From contig CAWCDT010000004.1 in assembly GCA_963794385.1 (NCBI GenBank), positions 5,332 to 69,331 on the forward strand: 64,000 nucleotides of DNA, in the 5' to 3' direction. Under the pieces are notes generated by a model. That model was not told where the DNA came from, searched no databases, and was given only the letters and a program-made list of their open reading frames with translations. This DNA is from Gaiellasilicea sp963794385. Its GTDB lineage: Bacteria > Actinomycetota > Thermoleophilia > Gaiellales > Gaiellaceae. A program made the position numbers and the translations under genes. Shown here in pieces: positions 52,124 through 60,804 of the stretch (position 1 is its first letter; every line of letters begins with the position of its first letter).

Positions 52124-53107
52124 TAGGCGGGGGCCGTGTGCTCGCGCGGGGCGGTCAGCGCCGCCTCCGGGTGGCCCTCGGACTCGGCGAGGAAGCGCTC
52201 CGCGTCCAGCGCCGCCGCGCAGCCGGAGCCCGCTGCGGTCACGGCCTGCCGGTAGACGTGATCCTGGACGTCACCTGCCGCGAAGACCCCGGGGATGTTC
52301 GTCTCGGTCGACTTGCCCTTCGTGATCAGGTAGCCGTTCTCGTCGTGGTCGAGCCAGTCGACGAACAGCTTCGTCGTCGGGTCGTGCCCGATCGCGACAA
52401 AGAGACCATCGGTGCCATGCTCGAGCGTCTCGTCGGCCTCGACGTTGCGCAGGCGGACGCCACTGAGCTTGCCGGCGTCGACGCCCAGCACCTCCTCGAC
52501 CACGTACGGGGTCAGGAACTCGATCTTCTCGTGGGCGCGAGCGCGTTCGAGCATGATCTGCGAGGCCCGAAACTCGTCGCGGCGGTGCACGATCGTGACC
52601 TTGGACGCGAACTTCGTCAGGAAGAGCGCCTCCTCCATGGCTGAGTCCCCGCCGCCCAACGACTACGACCTCGCGCTCCCGGTAGAAGGCGCCGTCGCAG
52701 GTGGCGCAGTAGGTGACGCCGCGACCGTGCAGGGCGCGCTCCGACTCCAGCCCGAGCTGGCGGGCCGTTGCTCCGGTCGCCACGATCACCGTCTTGGCGA
52801 GGTACTCGTCGTCGCCCGTGTACACCTTGAACGGCTGCTCGGAGAGGTCGACGCGGGTGACGTCGTCGGTGAGGAACTCCGTCCCGAACCGGCTCGCCTG
52901 GACCCGGAACTCCGCCATCATCTGGGGGCCCATCACGCCGTCCTCGTAGCCGGGATAGTTCTCGACCTCGCTCGTGATCATCAGCTGGCCGCCCCAGTTG
53001 AAGCCCTCGATCAGGAGCGGGCTCAGATTGGCGCGGGCTGCGTACAGGGCAGCGGTATACCCTGCGGGGCCGCCGCCGATGATGATCACGTCACGAACGT
53101 CGCTCAC
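52123..53107 (-). CDS. trxB: Thioredoxin reductase, frameshifted
   Basis: It reduces thioredoxin with NADPH via FAD. DVIIIGGGPAGYTAALYAAR binds FAD; ENYPGYEDGVMGPQMMAEFR; the redox disulfide is YCATCDGAFY. The NADPH loop VVVVGGGDSAMEEALFLTKF is broken by one extra base at about 52650 in the run before ggcggcgggg. It ends with TNIPGVFAAGDVQDHVYRQA. The length of 985 is three-fold plus one. A leader of about 45 nt with a 7-bp hairpin (53136-53155) and TATCGT precedes the start. Confidence 0.93.
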
Positions 53108-53247
53108 GAGTTTCCTCTTTCCCTTGGTCGCTTGAGGGCATGCGTGCGCCCTCACGATAGAGAACGAATCGGCGCGTGCAGGTGTTCCGTGCCGCGCCGC
53201 GGGAAGGAGCTTAGAATCGGGCACGGCCTGGCAGAAAGGACCGATAT

Positions 53248-54390
53248 ATGACGACGACTGTCAGTCTCAACGGCCTCCGTGAGCTTTCCGGGTTCCGCGC
53301 CGAGCACGGGTGCGCGATCAGCCTCTACCTCGATCTCGATCCGAGCGTCACGCCGACCGCGAGCGACGCGGCCGCACGCGTGCGCTCGCTGCTCGACGCC
53401 GCTTCGAAGTCCTCCGGGGCGAGTCGCGCGGGCCGCGCACACGAGGTCAAGGTCGGCTTGAAGGCCGATTTCGAGCGGCTCGAACGGTACTTCGACAACG
53501 AGTTCGAGCGGGACGGCGCCCGAGGGCTCGCCGTCTTCGCTGCCTGGCTCGACAACGTTTGGAGCGTGCTCCAGCTTCCCTGGTCCGTCGCCGACACCGC
53601 CCGGGTCGCGGACGACTTCCTGCTGGCTCCTCTCGTTCCCCTGCTCGGGCGCGGGGACGGGGCGCTCGTCGCCGTGGTCGGCCGCGAACGCGGCCGGGTG
53701 CTCGCGCTCCGCGCGGGCCGCCTGGAGCAGATCGCCGACCGGACCGAGGAGACGCCGGGCCGCCACGACCAGGGCGGCTGGTCGCAGGCGCGCTTCCAGC
53801 GCCACCTCGACAACCTCGACCTCGAGCACTACAAGGTCGTCGCCGACGAGCTCGAGCACCAGTTCCGCAGGCACGGACGCCCGCGCATCGTCGTCGTCGG
53901 CGGCGAGGAGACGCGCGCGGAGTTCGCGGAGACGCTCTCGAACGAGGTCGCCGAGGCGATCATCGGCTGGACGAACGCCGAGGCGCACGCGTCGGAAGCC
54001 GAGCTCTACGACGTGGTGGCACCGTGGCTCGAGGAGTGGCGCGCGACGCGCGAGAGCCAGGCGATCGACCGCTGGCGCGAGGAGACGGGAAAGGGTGCGC
54101 GCGGCACGGCGGGCTGGGAAGACACGCTCGAGGCCGCATCGGACGGGCGGGTGGAGCTCTTGCTCCACCAGCCGGGCGCGCAGCGCGACGCCTACCGCTG
54201 CCCCTCGTGTGGACGGGCGTCGCTCGACGCGGCCACCTGCCCGCTGGACGGGACGACGATGGAGCCGCGCGACGACGGTCTCGACCTCGCCGTTCGCCTC
54301 ACGCTCGCGCACGGGGGTGACCTGCTCGCCGTCGAGCGCCGCCGTGACCTCGACCCGGTCGACGGGATCGGCGCGATCCTGCGCTTCTAG
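53248..54390 (+). CDS. eRF1-like (baeRF / Vms1-type) protein
   Basis: A 380-aa protein. The N-terminal domain has HGCAISLYLDLDPSVTPTAS. The middle has RHDQGGWSQARFQRHLDNLD, matching the GGQ-like loop of bacterial eRF1-related and Vms1-type peptidyl-tRNA hydrolases but with Trp after Gly-Gly. RPRIVVVGGEETRAEFAETL follows, then a C-terminal zinc-ribbon (YRCPSCGRASLDAATCPLDG) and eRF1-like end. Relatives act on stalled or hibernating ribosomes. Leader with TAGAAT at about 53212 and ribosome site aaagga. Confidence 0.8.
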   Translation: MTTTVSLNGLRELSGFRAEHGCAISLYLDLDPSVTPTASDAAARVRSLLDAASKSSGASRAGRAHEVKVGLKADFERLERYFDNEFERDGARGLAVFAAWLDNVWSVLQLPWSVADTARVADDFLLAPLVPLLGRGDGALVAVVGRERGRVLALRAGRLEQIADRTEETPGRHDQGGWSQARFQRHLDNLDLEHYKVVADELEHQFRRHGRPRIVVVGGEETRAEFAETLSNEVAEAIIGWTNAEAHASEAELYDVVAPWLEEWRATRESQAIDRWREETGKGARGTAGWEDTLEAASDGRVELLLHQPGAQRDAYRCPSCGRASLDAATCPLDGTTMEPRDDGLDLAVRLTLAHGGDLLAVERRRDLDPVDGIGAILRF

Positions 54391-54393
54391 CCC

Positions 54394-55453
54394 CTAGGCG
54401 GCGTCGATCGCGCGCAGCTGCTCGCCCGGTTCGATCGCGCCGGCCCGCCGTTGGAGCGCGTCCTCGTCGACCGCTTGCTCGAGCCGCGTCTCGAACCGCT
54501 CGAGCCGCCGCTGGGCCTCGCCGTACTTGCCCTGTGCGTTGCCGATGTGCTTGCCAACGACGTCGAAGTCGTCCTTGAAGCGCGCGAACTCCTGCGCCAG
54601 CTGGCCGCAGTACGCCATCACTTCCTGAGCATGTTGTTCGATCTGCAATCCGCGTAGACCAATGACGATCATTGTCAAGTAGGCGTGGAAGGTCGCGGGT
54701 GAGACGGGGAAGACCCGCCGGCTGAGCGCGTACTGCTGCAGCTCGCCGGTGCCGCCGCAGGCGATCTCGTAGTAGACGGTCTCCGCGGGCAGGTACATGA
54801 AGGCGAAGTCGTACGTTCCTTCACCGGGCTTGACGTACTTGTTCGCGATCGCGTCGACGTGCCCCTTGATGTCCTTCGCGAGAGCACGGCGCGCGAGGAC
54901 GCGCTGCTCGTCGTCCTCGGCGTCGAGCACGCGGTGAACGTTGTCGAGCGGGAACTTCGCGTCGACCGGCAGCAGCTTCTCCGCCTTGACAACCGCGTCG
55001 ACGCGCTCGCCGCTCGCAAAGCCGAACTGCAGCTCGTAGGCGCTCCCGGGAAGCATGTCGGCGAGCAGGTTCGCGAGCAGGAGCTCTCCGAAGCCGCCGC
55101 GCGCCTTCGGTGGCCGCAACGCCTGCTCGAGACGCTTCAGGTCGTTCGCGCGCTCGAGCATGCTCGTCGTGCCCGCCTCGACGCGCGCCAGCTTCTCGGC
55201 GATCTGCGTCGCCGTCTCACCGGCGCTGCGCTGCGTCGTGAGCAGCCGGCCGTCGAGGCCCTCGAGCCGCCGGTCGACCTTGGCATCGAGCTCGCCCGAG
55301 ACGGCGGTCGAGCCGCGACTCGAGCTCGCCGAGCGACCCGTCGAGCCGGCCGAGCGTGCCTCCGATCTGCCCGCGCAGCATCCGGGCGAGCAGCACGCCG
55401 CCGGCCACGAGGACGACCGCGAGGAATACGAGCATGAGGGCGACGACGACCAT
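54394..55453 (-). CDS. rmuC: DNA recombination protein RmuC, frameshifted
   Basis: One N-terminal membrane segment (VVVALMLVFLAVVLVAGGVL) is followed by a coiled coil and the RmuC nuclease-like domain: ARGGFGELLLANLLADMLPG, YELQFGFASGERVDAVVKAE, LLPVDAKFPLDNVHRVLDAE, DFAFMYLPAETVYYEIACGG. The frame slips by one base near 55310, between ESRLDRRL and SGELDAKVDRRLEGLDGR. The length of 1060 is three-fold plus one. RmuC limits inversion at repeats; its mechanism is unsettled. Confidence 0.9.
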
Positions 55454-55511
55454 AGGGTCGACGAACGGTAGGGACCGCGTCGGACGACACTGGGCGCCGC
55501 AGGTCTGCTGC

Positions 55512-55517
55512 TAACGT
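55512..55517 (+). promoter_or_regulatory. -10 box for the DUF3105 gene (TAACGT)
   Basis: TAACGT lies 10 nt before ATG 55528, in the divergent gap with rmuC. Confidence 0.4.
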
Positions 55518-55527
55518 GGCCGCCGGC

Positions 55528-56238
55528 ATGGCCAGGAAAGATCGAGTGCCCAATCCTCCGAAGCGGTCGCAGGGACCGCAGCGCCGCGCAACGGTCGCGA
55601 GCGCCGCGGATGCCGAGCGGCGCCGCCGGACGCTGATCCTGTTCGTAGGCTCGGCGCTCGCGCTGGCCGCCGCCGTGCTCGCAATCGTGTTTCTGACGGG
55701 CAGCGGCGGAGGAGAGGACGAGCGCGGCGCGCTCGAGGACGCCGATTGCACGCTTCAGAGCTTCCCGGCGCAGGAGAACGCAGGCGACCACTCGGACGTG
55801 CCGACGCTCGAGACGAAGCCGAAGTGGAACTCGTCGCCGCCGACGAGCGGGCCGCACTTCCAACAGACCGCGGTCTGGGGCTCCTACGACGAGGAGATCC
55901 CGCTCGTGCAATCGACCCACAACCTCGAGCACGGCGGCGTTGTCATTCACTACGGCCCCGACGTCCCCGAGGCGGAGGTCGCCGCGCTGAAGGACTGGTA
56001 CGTCAACAACGAGGAGCCGAACGGCCTGATCATCTCGCCGCTCTCGACGAACGCCGCGAAGCTCACGCTCTCCGCCTGGACGGCGCCCGAGGCGCTCTCC
56101 GGCTCGACCGAGGGCGAGCGTGGGTGGCTCGCGACCTGCTCGACCTTCGACGAGGACGCGTTCGAGGCGTTCATCGAGGAGCACCGCTACAAGGGGCCGG
56201 AGCGGCTCGACCCCGAGCTGTTAGCCCCCGGCACCTAG
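55528..56238 (+). CDS. DUF3105 membrane-anchored protein
   Basis: A 236-aa protein with a basic cytosolic start, one membrane segment (TLILFVGSALALAAAVLAIV), and an extracellular DUF3105 domain: KWNSSPPTSGPHFQQTAVWG, STHNLEHGGVVIHYGPDVPE, ISPLSTNAAKLTLSAW, then TFDEDAFEAFIEEHRYKGPE. Function unknown; the conserved His residues hint at metal binding. GTG 55516 is an alternative start. Confidence 0.88.
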   Translation: MARKDRVPNPPKRSQGPQRRATVASAADAERRRRTLILFVGSALALAAAVLAIVFLTGSGGGEDERGALEDADCTLQSFPAQENAGDHSDVPTLETKPKWNSSPPTSGPHFQQTAVWGSYDEEIPLVQSTHNLEHGGVVIHYGPDVPEAEVAALKDWYVNNEEPNGLIISPLSTNAAKLTLSAWTAPEALSGSTEGERGWLATCSTFDEDAFEAFIEEHRYKGPERLDPELLAPGT

Positions 56239-56242
56239 TCGC

Positions 56243-56326
56243 GCCGGGGTGGCGGAACTGGTAGACGCAGCCGACTTAAAATCGGCCGGCCTCGCGGCCG
56301 TGTGGGTTCGACTCCCGCCCCCGGCA
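56243..56326 (+). tRNA. tRNA-Leu (anticodon TAA)
   Basis: An 84-nt cloverleaf. The acceptor gccgggg pairs with ccccggc, discriminator A. The anticodon loop is cttaaaa with TAA. The long variable arm cggcctcgcggccg is typical of class II tRNA-Leu. The T loop is ttcgact. CCA is not encoded. Confidence 0.95.
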
Positions 56327-56361
56327 TTTCAATTGACGGCTCCGGCACCATAATGCGCGTC

Positions 56362-56769
56362 ATGAATCGTGTTCGTGATGCGATGCTGGCCGACCCGCCG
56401 ATGCTGGAGGGCGGCGCCAGCGCGCAGGAGGCCGGCGAAGCGCTCGGCCGGCCGGAGGTGCGCGCGGTCTTCGTCTGCGACGAGGACGGCCGGCTGCTCG
56501 GCGTCGTCACGCGTAAGACCCTCGTGCGCGAGATCGTCGCGGCGGGCCGTGACCCGCGCGGAACCGCGCTCCGCGAGATCGTCGAGGTGCCGCTGAACAC
56601 GATCGACTCCGAGCTGCCACTCGACGAGGCGTTCCGCTTTCTCGAGGAACAGGACCTCGAGCGTGTTCCCGTGGTCGAGGGCGGCCGGCTCGTCGGCGTT
56701 CTCTCCCGGGCCGTGCTGCAACGGCGTCTCGCCGAGGACGAGCCGCTCGCCGAGCCGGTCGAGCTCTAG
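56362..56769 (+). CDS. Two-CBS-domain protein
   Basis: About 135 aa: MNRVRDAMLADPPMLEGGAS, first CBS RAVFVCDEDGRLLGVVTRKT, second CBS LDEAFRFLEEQDLERVPVVE and GGRLVGVLSRAVLQRRLAED. CBS pairs bind adenosine ligands and regulate partners; none is fused here. ATG 56353 is an alternative start, but a CATAAT box (56349-56354) 7 nt upstream favours 56362. Confidence 0.85.
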   Translation: MNRVRDAMLADPPMLEGGASAQEAGEALGRPEVRAVFVCDEDGRLLGVVTRKTLVREIVAAGRDPRGTALREIVEVPLNTIDSELPLDEAFRFLEEQDLERVPVVEGGRLVGVLSRAVLQRRLAEDEPLAEPVEL

Positions 56770-56900
56770 CGGCGCTTCTGTTCCGAGGCTTCGCGCTCGC
56801 GGCGCTGCCGAAGCTCCTCTTCCTTCCGAGCGATGTAAGCCCGTGCCTGACGAACGCGTTCGTCCTGCCCGGTGAAGTCAGTCTTCTTCCTCTTCGCCAT
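56766..56900 (-). CDS. Tiny basic protein (44 aa)
   Basis: MAKRKKTDFTGQDERVRQAR, then a charged helix (AYIARKEEELRQRREREASE). A strong ribosome site ggaggag lies 4 nt before the ATG, inside the end of an overlapping upstream gene. It is the last gene of the ppx operon and its stop overlaps the convergent CBS gene. No family recognised. The high Arg/Lys/Glu content suggests a helical nucleic-acid or protein binder. Confidence 0.6.
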   Translation of the reverse strand: MAKRKKTDFTGQDERVRQARAYIARKEEELRQRREREASEQKRR

Positions 56901-56991
56901 CGTTCTCCTCCAGCAGTGTGGCGATTCGCTTCGTGTTCACTGCGATGTCCGCGAGCAAGCCGAGAGCGATGTTCACGGCCTCCTCGTCCAT
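56878..56991 (-). CDS. Tiny acidic protein (37 aa or longer)
   Basis: MDEEAVNIALGLLADIAVNT, then KRIATLLEENDGEEEED. It overlaps the start of the basic 44-aa gene by 23 bases. In-frame sequence continues upstream (LAAANAVLHAFV). An ATG at 57035 would join it if one base is corrected, giving about 52 aa that begin 6 nt after the ppx stop. A predicted amphipathic helix with an acidic tail. No family recognised. Confidence 0.5.
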   Translation of the reverse strand: MDEEAVNIALGLLADIAVNTKRIATLLEENDGEEEED

Positions 56992-57040
56992 GACGAAAGC
57001 GTGCAGGACGGCGTTCGCTGCCGCAAGGTGTCCATCTCGG

Positions 57041-57936
57041 TCAACAGCAGGTGAAGGCGCCGGGAGGAACCGGACCCTCTTCCGGCTCGGGCAGTTCTGC
57101 GGCCGCGAGCGCGGCTCCGTGCAGGATGTCGCGCTCGCTCGCCCTGATCCCTTCGAGGCCGTAGAAGGCGAGCACCTCGGTGAGGATCGCGCCGCCGGCG
57201 ACGATCACGGGCGCCCGGCCGGGCTCGACGATCCGCGCGCGTTCCTCGAGCGTGAGCGCGGCGAGCCGGGCCGTTTGCTCCTCTGCGGCTGCCGCGGAGA
57301 CAGCACGTGGCCGTGGGTCCGCTCCGGGTCGTGCCCCGCGAGCCCGAGGTCGAGCGCCGCGATCGTCGTCACGGTTCCTGCGACACCCACGGCTCCGGCC
57401 GGCTCGGCCGGCGGCAAGAGCCGCCGCACGTACTCCCGGATCGCGCCGACGTCCTCACCGAAGCGCTCGGTCATCCGGACGCAGCCGACGTCGAGGCTCG
57501 TGCGAGCCTCGCCGCCGACGACCTGAAGCTCCGTCGAGCCGCCCCCGATGTCGACGACGAGCGTCCCGGGCTCGACCGCCCCAATCCCGCGCAGCGTCAG
57601 CTCGGCCTCCTCCTCACCGCTGAGCAGCCTGGTCGTGAAGCCGTAGCTCCACTCGATCTCTCCGAGGAAGGCCTCGCCGTTCTCGGCGTCCCGGAGCGCA
57701 CTCGTGCCGATGCAGAGCGTGCGCGTCGCTCCGAGCGACTCCAGCTCGCGCCGGTAGTCGGAAAGCACGTTGCGCACCCGTGCGATCGGCAGCGGCAGCA
57801 GCCGCCGCCGCTCATCGACCGCCTCACCGAGCCGCGTGATCACGAGGCGGCGCACGACCTCCTCGACCGCGCCGTTCACGTCTGCGACGAGCAGCCGAGT
57901 CGAATTCGTCCCCAGGTCGACTGCCGCGACCCTCAC
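57041..57936 (-). CDS. ppx: Ppx/GppA exopolyphosphatase, frameshifted
   Basis: It hydrolyses polyphosphate or pppGpp. VAAVDLGTNSTRLLVADVNG begins the actin-like fold; LSDYRRELESLGATRTLCIG, TSALRDAENGEAFL, GTLVVDIGGGSTELQVVGGE, SLDVGCVRMTERF, VAGTVTTIAALDL. Near 57302 the frame shifts; the continuation EEQTARLAALTLEERARIVE, PVIVAGGAILTEVLAFYGLE, ASERDILHGAALAAAELPEP ends at TGA (57041-57043). The start overlaps the upstream membrane gene (GTGA). Confidence 0.9.
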
Positions 57937-58250
57937 TTGCGCACGGCCGCCCTGGCGCGGCGGGCCGGCCCGACGGCCTCGTCGAGGGCAGTCGTGAGCA
58001 CGTTCAGCTCCGCCTGCGACTTTCGCAGGCGAGCGAGCGAGTCCGCAAGACGTGTCTCGCGCTCGTCGAAGAGCGAGAGGCGACGCTCGATCTCGGCGGT
58101 CGTGGCCTCGATCCGGGCGAGCGCCGTGCCGGTGCGGCGGCCCAGCTGCTTGAAGGCGCGGAAGGTCTCGAGCCCCCGCAGCGCGACGTACACGGCCGAG
58201 GCAATCACGAGGGCCGCCGAAACGGCGAGGGAAAGCCAGAAGAGGGTCAC
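57933..58250 (-). CDS. Small membrane protein with coiled coil
   Basis: About 105 aa from GTG 58250: one membrane segment (TLFWLSLAVSAALVIASAVY) followed by a cytosolic coiled coil (TGTALARIEATTAEIERRLS, LADSLARLRKSQAELNVLTT). A TAGCAT box lies 7 nt upstream on the minus strand. First gene of the ppx operon. The upstream in-frame extension to 58346 would overlap the tRNA-fMet gene and is rejected. Confidence 0.65.
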   Translation of the reverse strand: MTLFWLSLAVSAALVIASAVYVALRGLETFRAFKQLGRRTGTALARIEATTAEIERRLSLFDERETRLADSLARLRKSQAELNVLTTALDEAVGPARRARAAVRK

Positions 58251-58293
58251 CGCGGCGATGCTAGCAACGCCGCATTTCCTCGAAACCTTCGCT

Positions 58294-58299
58294 ACAATG
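58294..58299 (+). promoter_or_regulatory. -10 box for tRNA-fMet (TACAAT)
   Basis: TACAAT lies about 10 nt upstream of the tRNA 5' end. Confidence 0.45.
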
Positions 58300-58309
58300 G
58301 GCGTCGCGA

Positions 58310-58383
58310 CGCGGGGTGGAGCAGTCAGGTAGCTCGCCGGGCTCATAACCCGGAGGTCGCAGGTTCAAATCCTGCCCCCGCTA
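58310..58383 (+). tRNA. tRNA-fMet (initiator, anticodon CAT)
   Basis: A 74-nt cloverleaf with an unpaired 1-72 position (C against T), three G-C pairs in the anticodon stem (ccggg, ctcataa, cccgg) and T loop ttcaaat. These mark the initiator. CCA is not encoded. An IS element begins 3 bp after its 3' end. Confidence 0.95.
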
Positions 58384-58385
58384 TC

Positions 58386-59447
58386 GAAAAGCCCCGCTCA
58401 TGCTTATCCGGTTAGCTCGGTCCGGGGTCTCTCGTAGCGTCGGTGGATGCCGCGTCCTGACTTGCCGAGCTCGGCGATCGAGTTCCAGCGTCGCTTCCCG
58501 GACGAGGCGGGGTGCCGGGGGTATCTGTTCGCGTCGCGTTGGCCGGACGGGTTCCGTTGTCCGGCTTGCGGCGGTGGCGAGGTGCGGGGCCAAGCAGCGC
58601 CGTCACCTCTGGCAGTGCAAGGCTTGCGGTCGCCAGAGTTCGGTGACGGCGGGGACGGCGATGCACAAGACGCGCTTGCCGCTGACGCTCTGGTTTCGGG
58701 CCGCCTACCTGGTCGCGACGCATGGGTCGGGGAGCACGGCGCTGCTGCTGCGACGCCAGCTCGGCATCGCGCGCTACGAGACCGCGTCGACGATCCGGCA
58801 CAAGCACCGGGCGCTCGATGGGCGGCTCCGCAGCGCGAGCGCGCCCAGCGGCGAGGTCGAGGTCGATGAGGGCTTCCTGGGCGGCCGCGACACCGCTCTG
58901 CGCGGCGAGCCGCCAGCGCGACCGCAAGCAGCTCGTCGGGCTCCGCCGTCGAGGTGCGCGGCAACGGATCCGGTCGTCTGCGGCAGCAGCTGATAGGACG
59001 GATGCCTCCTCCGCTTCGCTTACCCCATTGCCGTCTCCAGCGCCGCCGCCGGCGCGACCGACCACACCGACGCCTAGGCCGGCATACAGCGGCCTCGCGG
59101 GCGGCCGGCCTCGACCACCAGCCGCACAAGCACCGCGCCCGCTTCCCGGACCGGGAGTGGGTGCTGCCACGCGCGCAACGCGCGCGCACCAACATCAAGA
59201 CCTGGCTCGAACGCTACCCGACCCCGCCGTCCTCGCGATAGACACCTAGCCAAGTCGATCTCGTCGATTTCGACGTCGAGCACAAACCACGCCGATCTCC
59301 GGCACACCACTCGCCAGCTTCCGAACGAAGCTCGGCCTCGGCGCCATCCACGAAACGACGACCTACCACCGAATCACCGGACGCCCGAAGACACCACACG
59401 GACCAAAGCGGATAAGCGCGCGACCACGCTCTAACAAGGGGCTTTTC
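58386..59447 (+). mobile_element. IS1595-family insertion sequence, degenerate
   Basis: Terminal inverted repeats gaaaagcccc (58386-58395) and ggggcttttc (59438-59447) bound 1062 bp; a shared inner gcttatccg lies just inside both ends. The transposase between them is broken by several frameshifts. No clear target duplication is visible. Left end 3 bp from tRNA-fMet. Confidence 0.75.
58447..59442 (+). pseudogene. IS1595-family (ISXO2-like) transposase, multiple frameshifts
   Basis: The N-terminus is MPRPDLPSSAIEFQRRFPDE with YLFASRWPDGFRCPACGGGE, the first half of the zinc ribbon. After a frameshift near 58585 comes HLWQCKACGRQSSVTAGTAM, HKTRLPLTLWFRAAYLVATH and the DDE-type VEVDEGFLGGRD. After more shifts come RTNIKTWLERY and finally PLASFRTKLGLGAIHETTTY. 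This order is that of IS1595-family transposases. At least four frame changes make it non-functional as given. Confidence 0.8.
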
Positions 59448-59578
59448 TACGTTCCAGGCTGTCGAATGTCGGGAGGACTCGCCGTCTTCTGTCCGGAGTG
59501 CTGGTCGCGTGAGTTCAGCGACTCCTAGCCCGGGGACGGAGGTTGACGCCTTCGCTCCTCTTCTGGGAGGGTGGCCGG

Positions 59579-59872
59579 GTGCATTGTTCGGTCTGGCGTT
59601 TCGTCGGGGATCCGGACGACCTGGAAGAGCGCTACCTGGCGCTGCTGGCTGAGGTTCCGGAGTCGAACCACGTGCTCCACGCCGCCGCCAAGACACCGGA
59701 TGGGCTGCTGATCTTCGACACGTGCCCTTCGGAGGAGGTGTACCGCGCATTCTTCGCGGAAGGCGGTCCCGCGAGCGCCTTGTTCGAGAAGCACGGCCTC
59801 GTGCCGACGACACGCGAGAATTACCCGGTGATCCGCGCCTTCGGCGCGCAGTCGCGGCTGGATGACGCGTGA
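59579..59872 (+). CDS. Hypothetical protein, possible dimeric alpha-beta-barrel fold
   Basis: A 97-aa protein from GTG 59579 (TTG 59543 is an alternative): HCSVWRFVGDPDDLEERYLA, LLAEVPESNHVLHAAAKTPD, GLLIFDTCPSEEVYRAFFAE, then ASALFEKHGLVPTTRENYPV. The pattern of strand-helix repeats resembles small monooxygenase-like barrels, but no signature confirms a family. Intact frame and native codon use in an otherwise broken region. Confidence 0.65.
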   Translation: MHCSVWRFVGDPDDLEERYLALLAEVPESNHVLHAAAKTPDGLLIFDTCPSEEVYRAFFAEGGPASALFEKHGLVPTTRENYPVIRAFGAQSRLDDA

Positions 59873-59916
59873 CCGCCCAGCCGTCTTCCTGAAAAGTCAG
59901 ACCCAACCAAGAGGTT

Positions 59917-59953
59917 TGCGCGAGAGACTCGAGGTGGTTGAGTCTCTCGCGCA
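59917..59953. terminator. Strong 14-bp hairpin after the hypothetical gene
   Basis: tgcgcgagagactc (59917-59930) pairs perfectly with gagtctctcgcgca (59940-59953) around a 9-nt loop. It lies 45 bp after the stop at 59872. It has no T tract. The rest of 59873-60095 shows no gene. Confidence 0.5.
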
Positions 59954-60095
59954 GTGACAGCGAGCCCGGGCAGGCCCCGCCTGCCGCAGGGGTGTACCGT
60001 TGCCGGGCCGTGACCGGCTCGGGCACCGGACTCGCTTAGCCCACGGTAGGTGCGGGCGACGGGGCCGTACATGACACGATCGGGTCAATCGAGAC

Positions 60096-60121
60096 GGAAG
60101 GCCCGCTCCGGCGGGCCTTCC
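60096..60121. terminator. 11-bp hairpin with TCCG tetraloop
   Basis: ggaaggcccgc (60096-60106) and gcgggccttcc (60111-60121) around tccg. Probably a transcription terminator for either strand, just before the LuxR remnant. Confidence 0.6.
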
Positions 60122-60171
60122 TGTGCGAGAGCTCAACGACGACGCTCCGGCCCGCGGATCAGCCACACTTC

Positions 60172-60740
60172 CGTGGTGGCGGCCACTGGCCTGAAAGTCG
60201 GCGGCGACGTCGAGCAGGCTTCGACAGCGTCGGCGTCCCGAGCTACGTCCTCGACACAACGGGAATCGTGCGGTGGCTCAATGCGGCAGCCGAGCGGCTC
60301 GTCGGCGACGTCCGCGGTCGCCAGTTCACCTCCGTCGTCGCGCCCGAGGACAGCCGGCGCGCCCGGGAGCTGTTCTCGCAGAAGGTGCTCGGCACCGCCC
60401 GGCCACCGACGCGACCAGCGCTTGGTGTCGACCGCCGGCAAGCGTGCCGGTGGAGATCAGCTCGGTGCCGTTGATGAGCGGTGAGCGGGTGGTCGGCGTC
60501 TTCGGGCTGTTCGAGGAACACCCCGACGACACACCCACAGCGCCACCCCCGCATCTCACCCCCCGCCAAGTCGAGGTGCTCCGCCTGCTGGAGCAGGGCC
60601 GCTCGACCAAGCAGATCGCCGCCGAGCTCCACCTGAGCACCGAGACGGTCAGGAACCACATCCGCCGTCTCTTTCGGGCACTCGGCGTCAACTCCCGACT
60701 CGAAGCCGTCGCCGCCGCCCGGGCCGCATCACCCGCCTGA
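60172..60740 (+). pseudogene. PAS-LuxR transcriptional regulator, frameshifted
   Basis: The PAS part reads GFDSVGVPSYVLDTTGIVRW, LNAAAERLVGDVRGRQFTSV, VAPEDSRRARELF in one frame. Between 60390 and 60440 the frame changes at least once, then VPVEISSVPLMSGERVVGVF leads to the LuxR helix-turn-helix LTPRQVEVLRLLEQGRSTKQ, IAAELHLSTETVRNHIRRLF. The 5' end is uncertain: the start may be near GTG 60172 with another slip at about 60215. The DNA-binding half is intact. Confidence 0.7.
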
Positions 60741-60804
60741 CGCGAACTCCTTACGACGTGTGCGACGTCACTTCCCATGCGACCTCGTCGCTAACGTGGA
60801 GGGC

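Noticed and set aside
57307..58332. 341-codon plus-strand frame over the ppx operon
   Set aside because: It is antisense to ppx and the membrane gene, with compositionally biased text (many Arg, Glu, His) and no domain.
58310..58383. C1-U72 pair of the initiator tRNA as an IS-caused defect
   Set aside because: Initiator tRNAs need only an unpaired 1-72, and actinobacterial forms ending in CCCCGCTA are, as far as I recall, common. The rest of the fold is normal.
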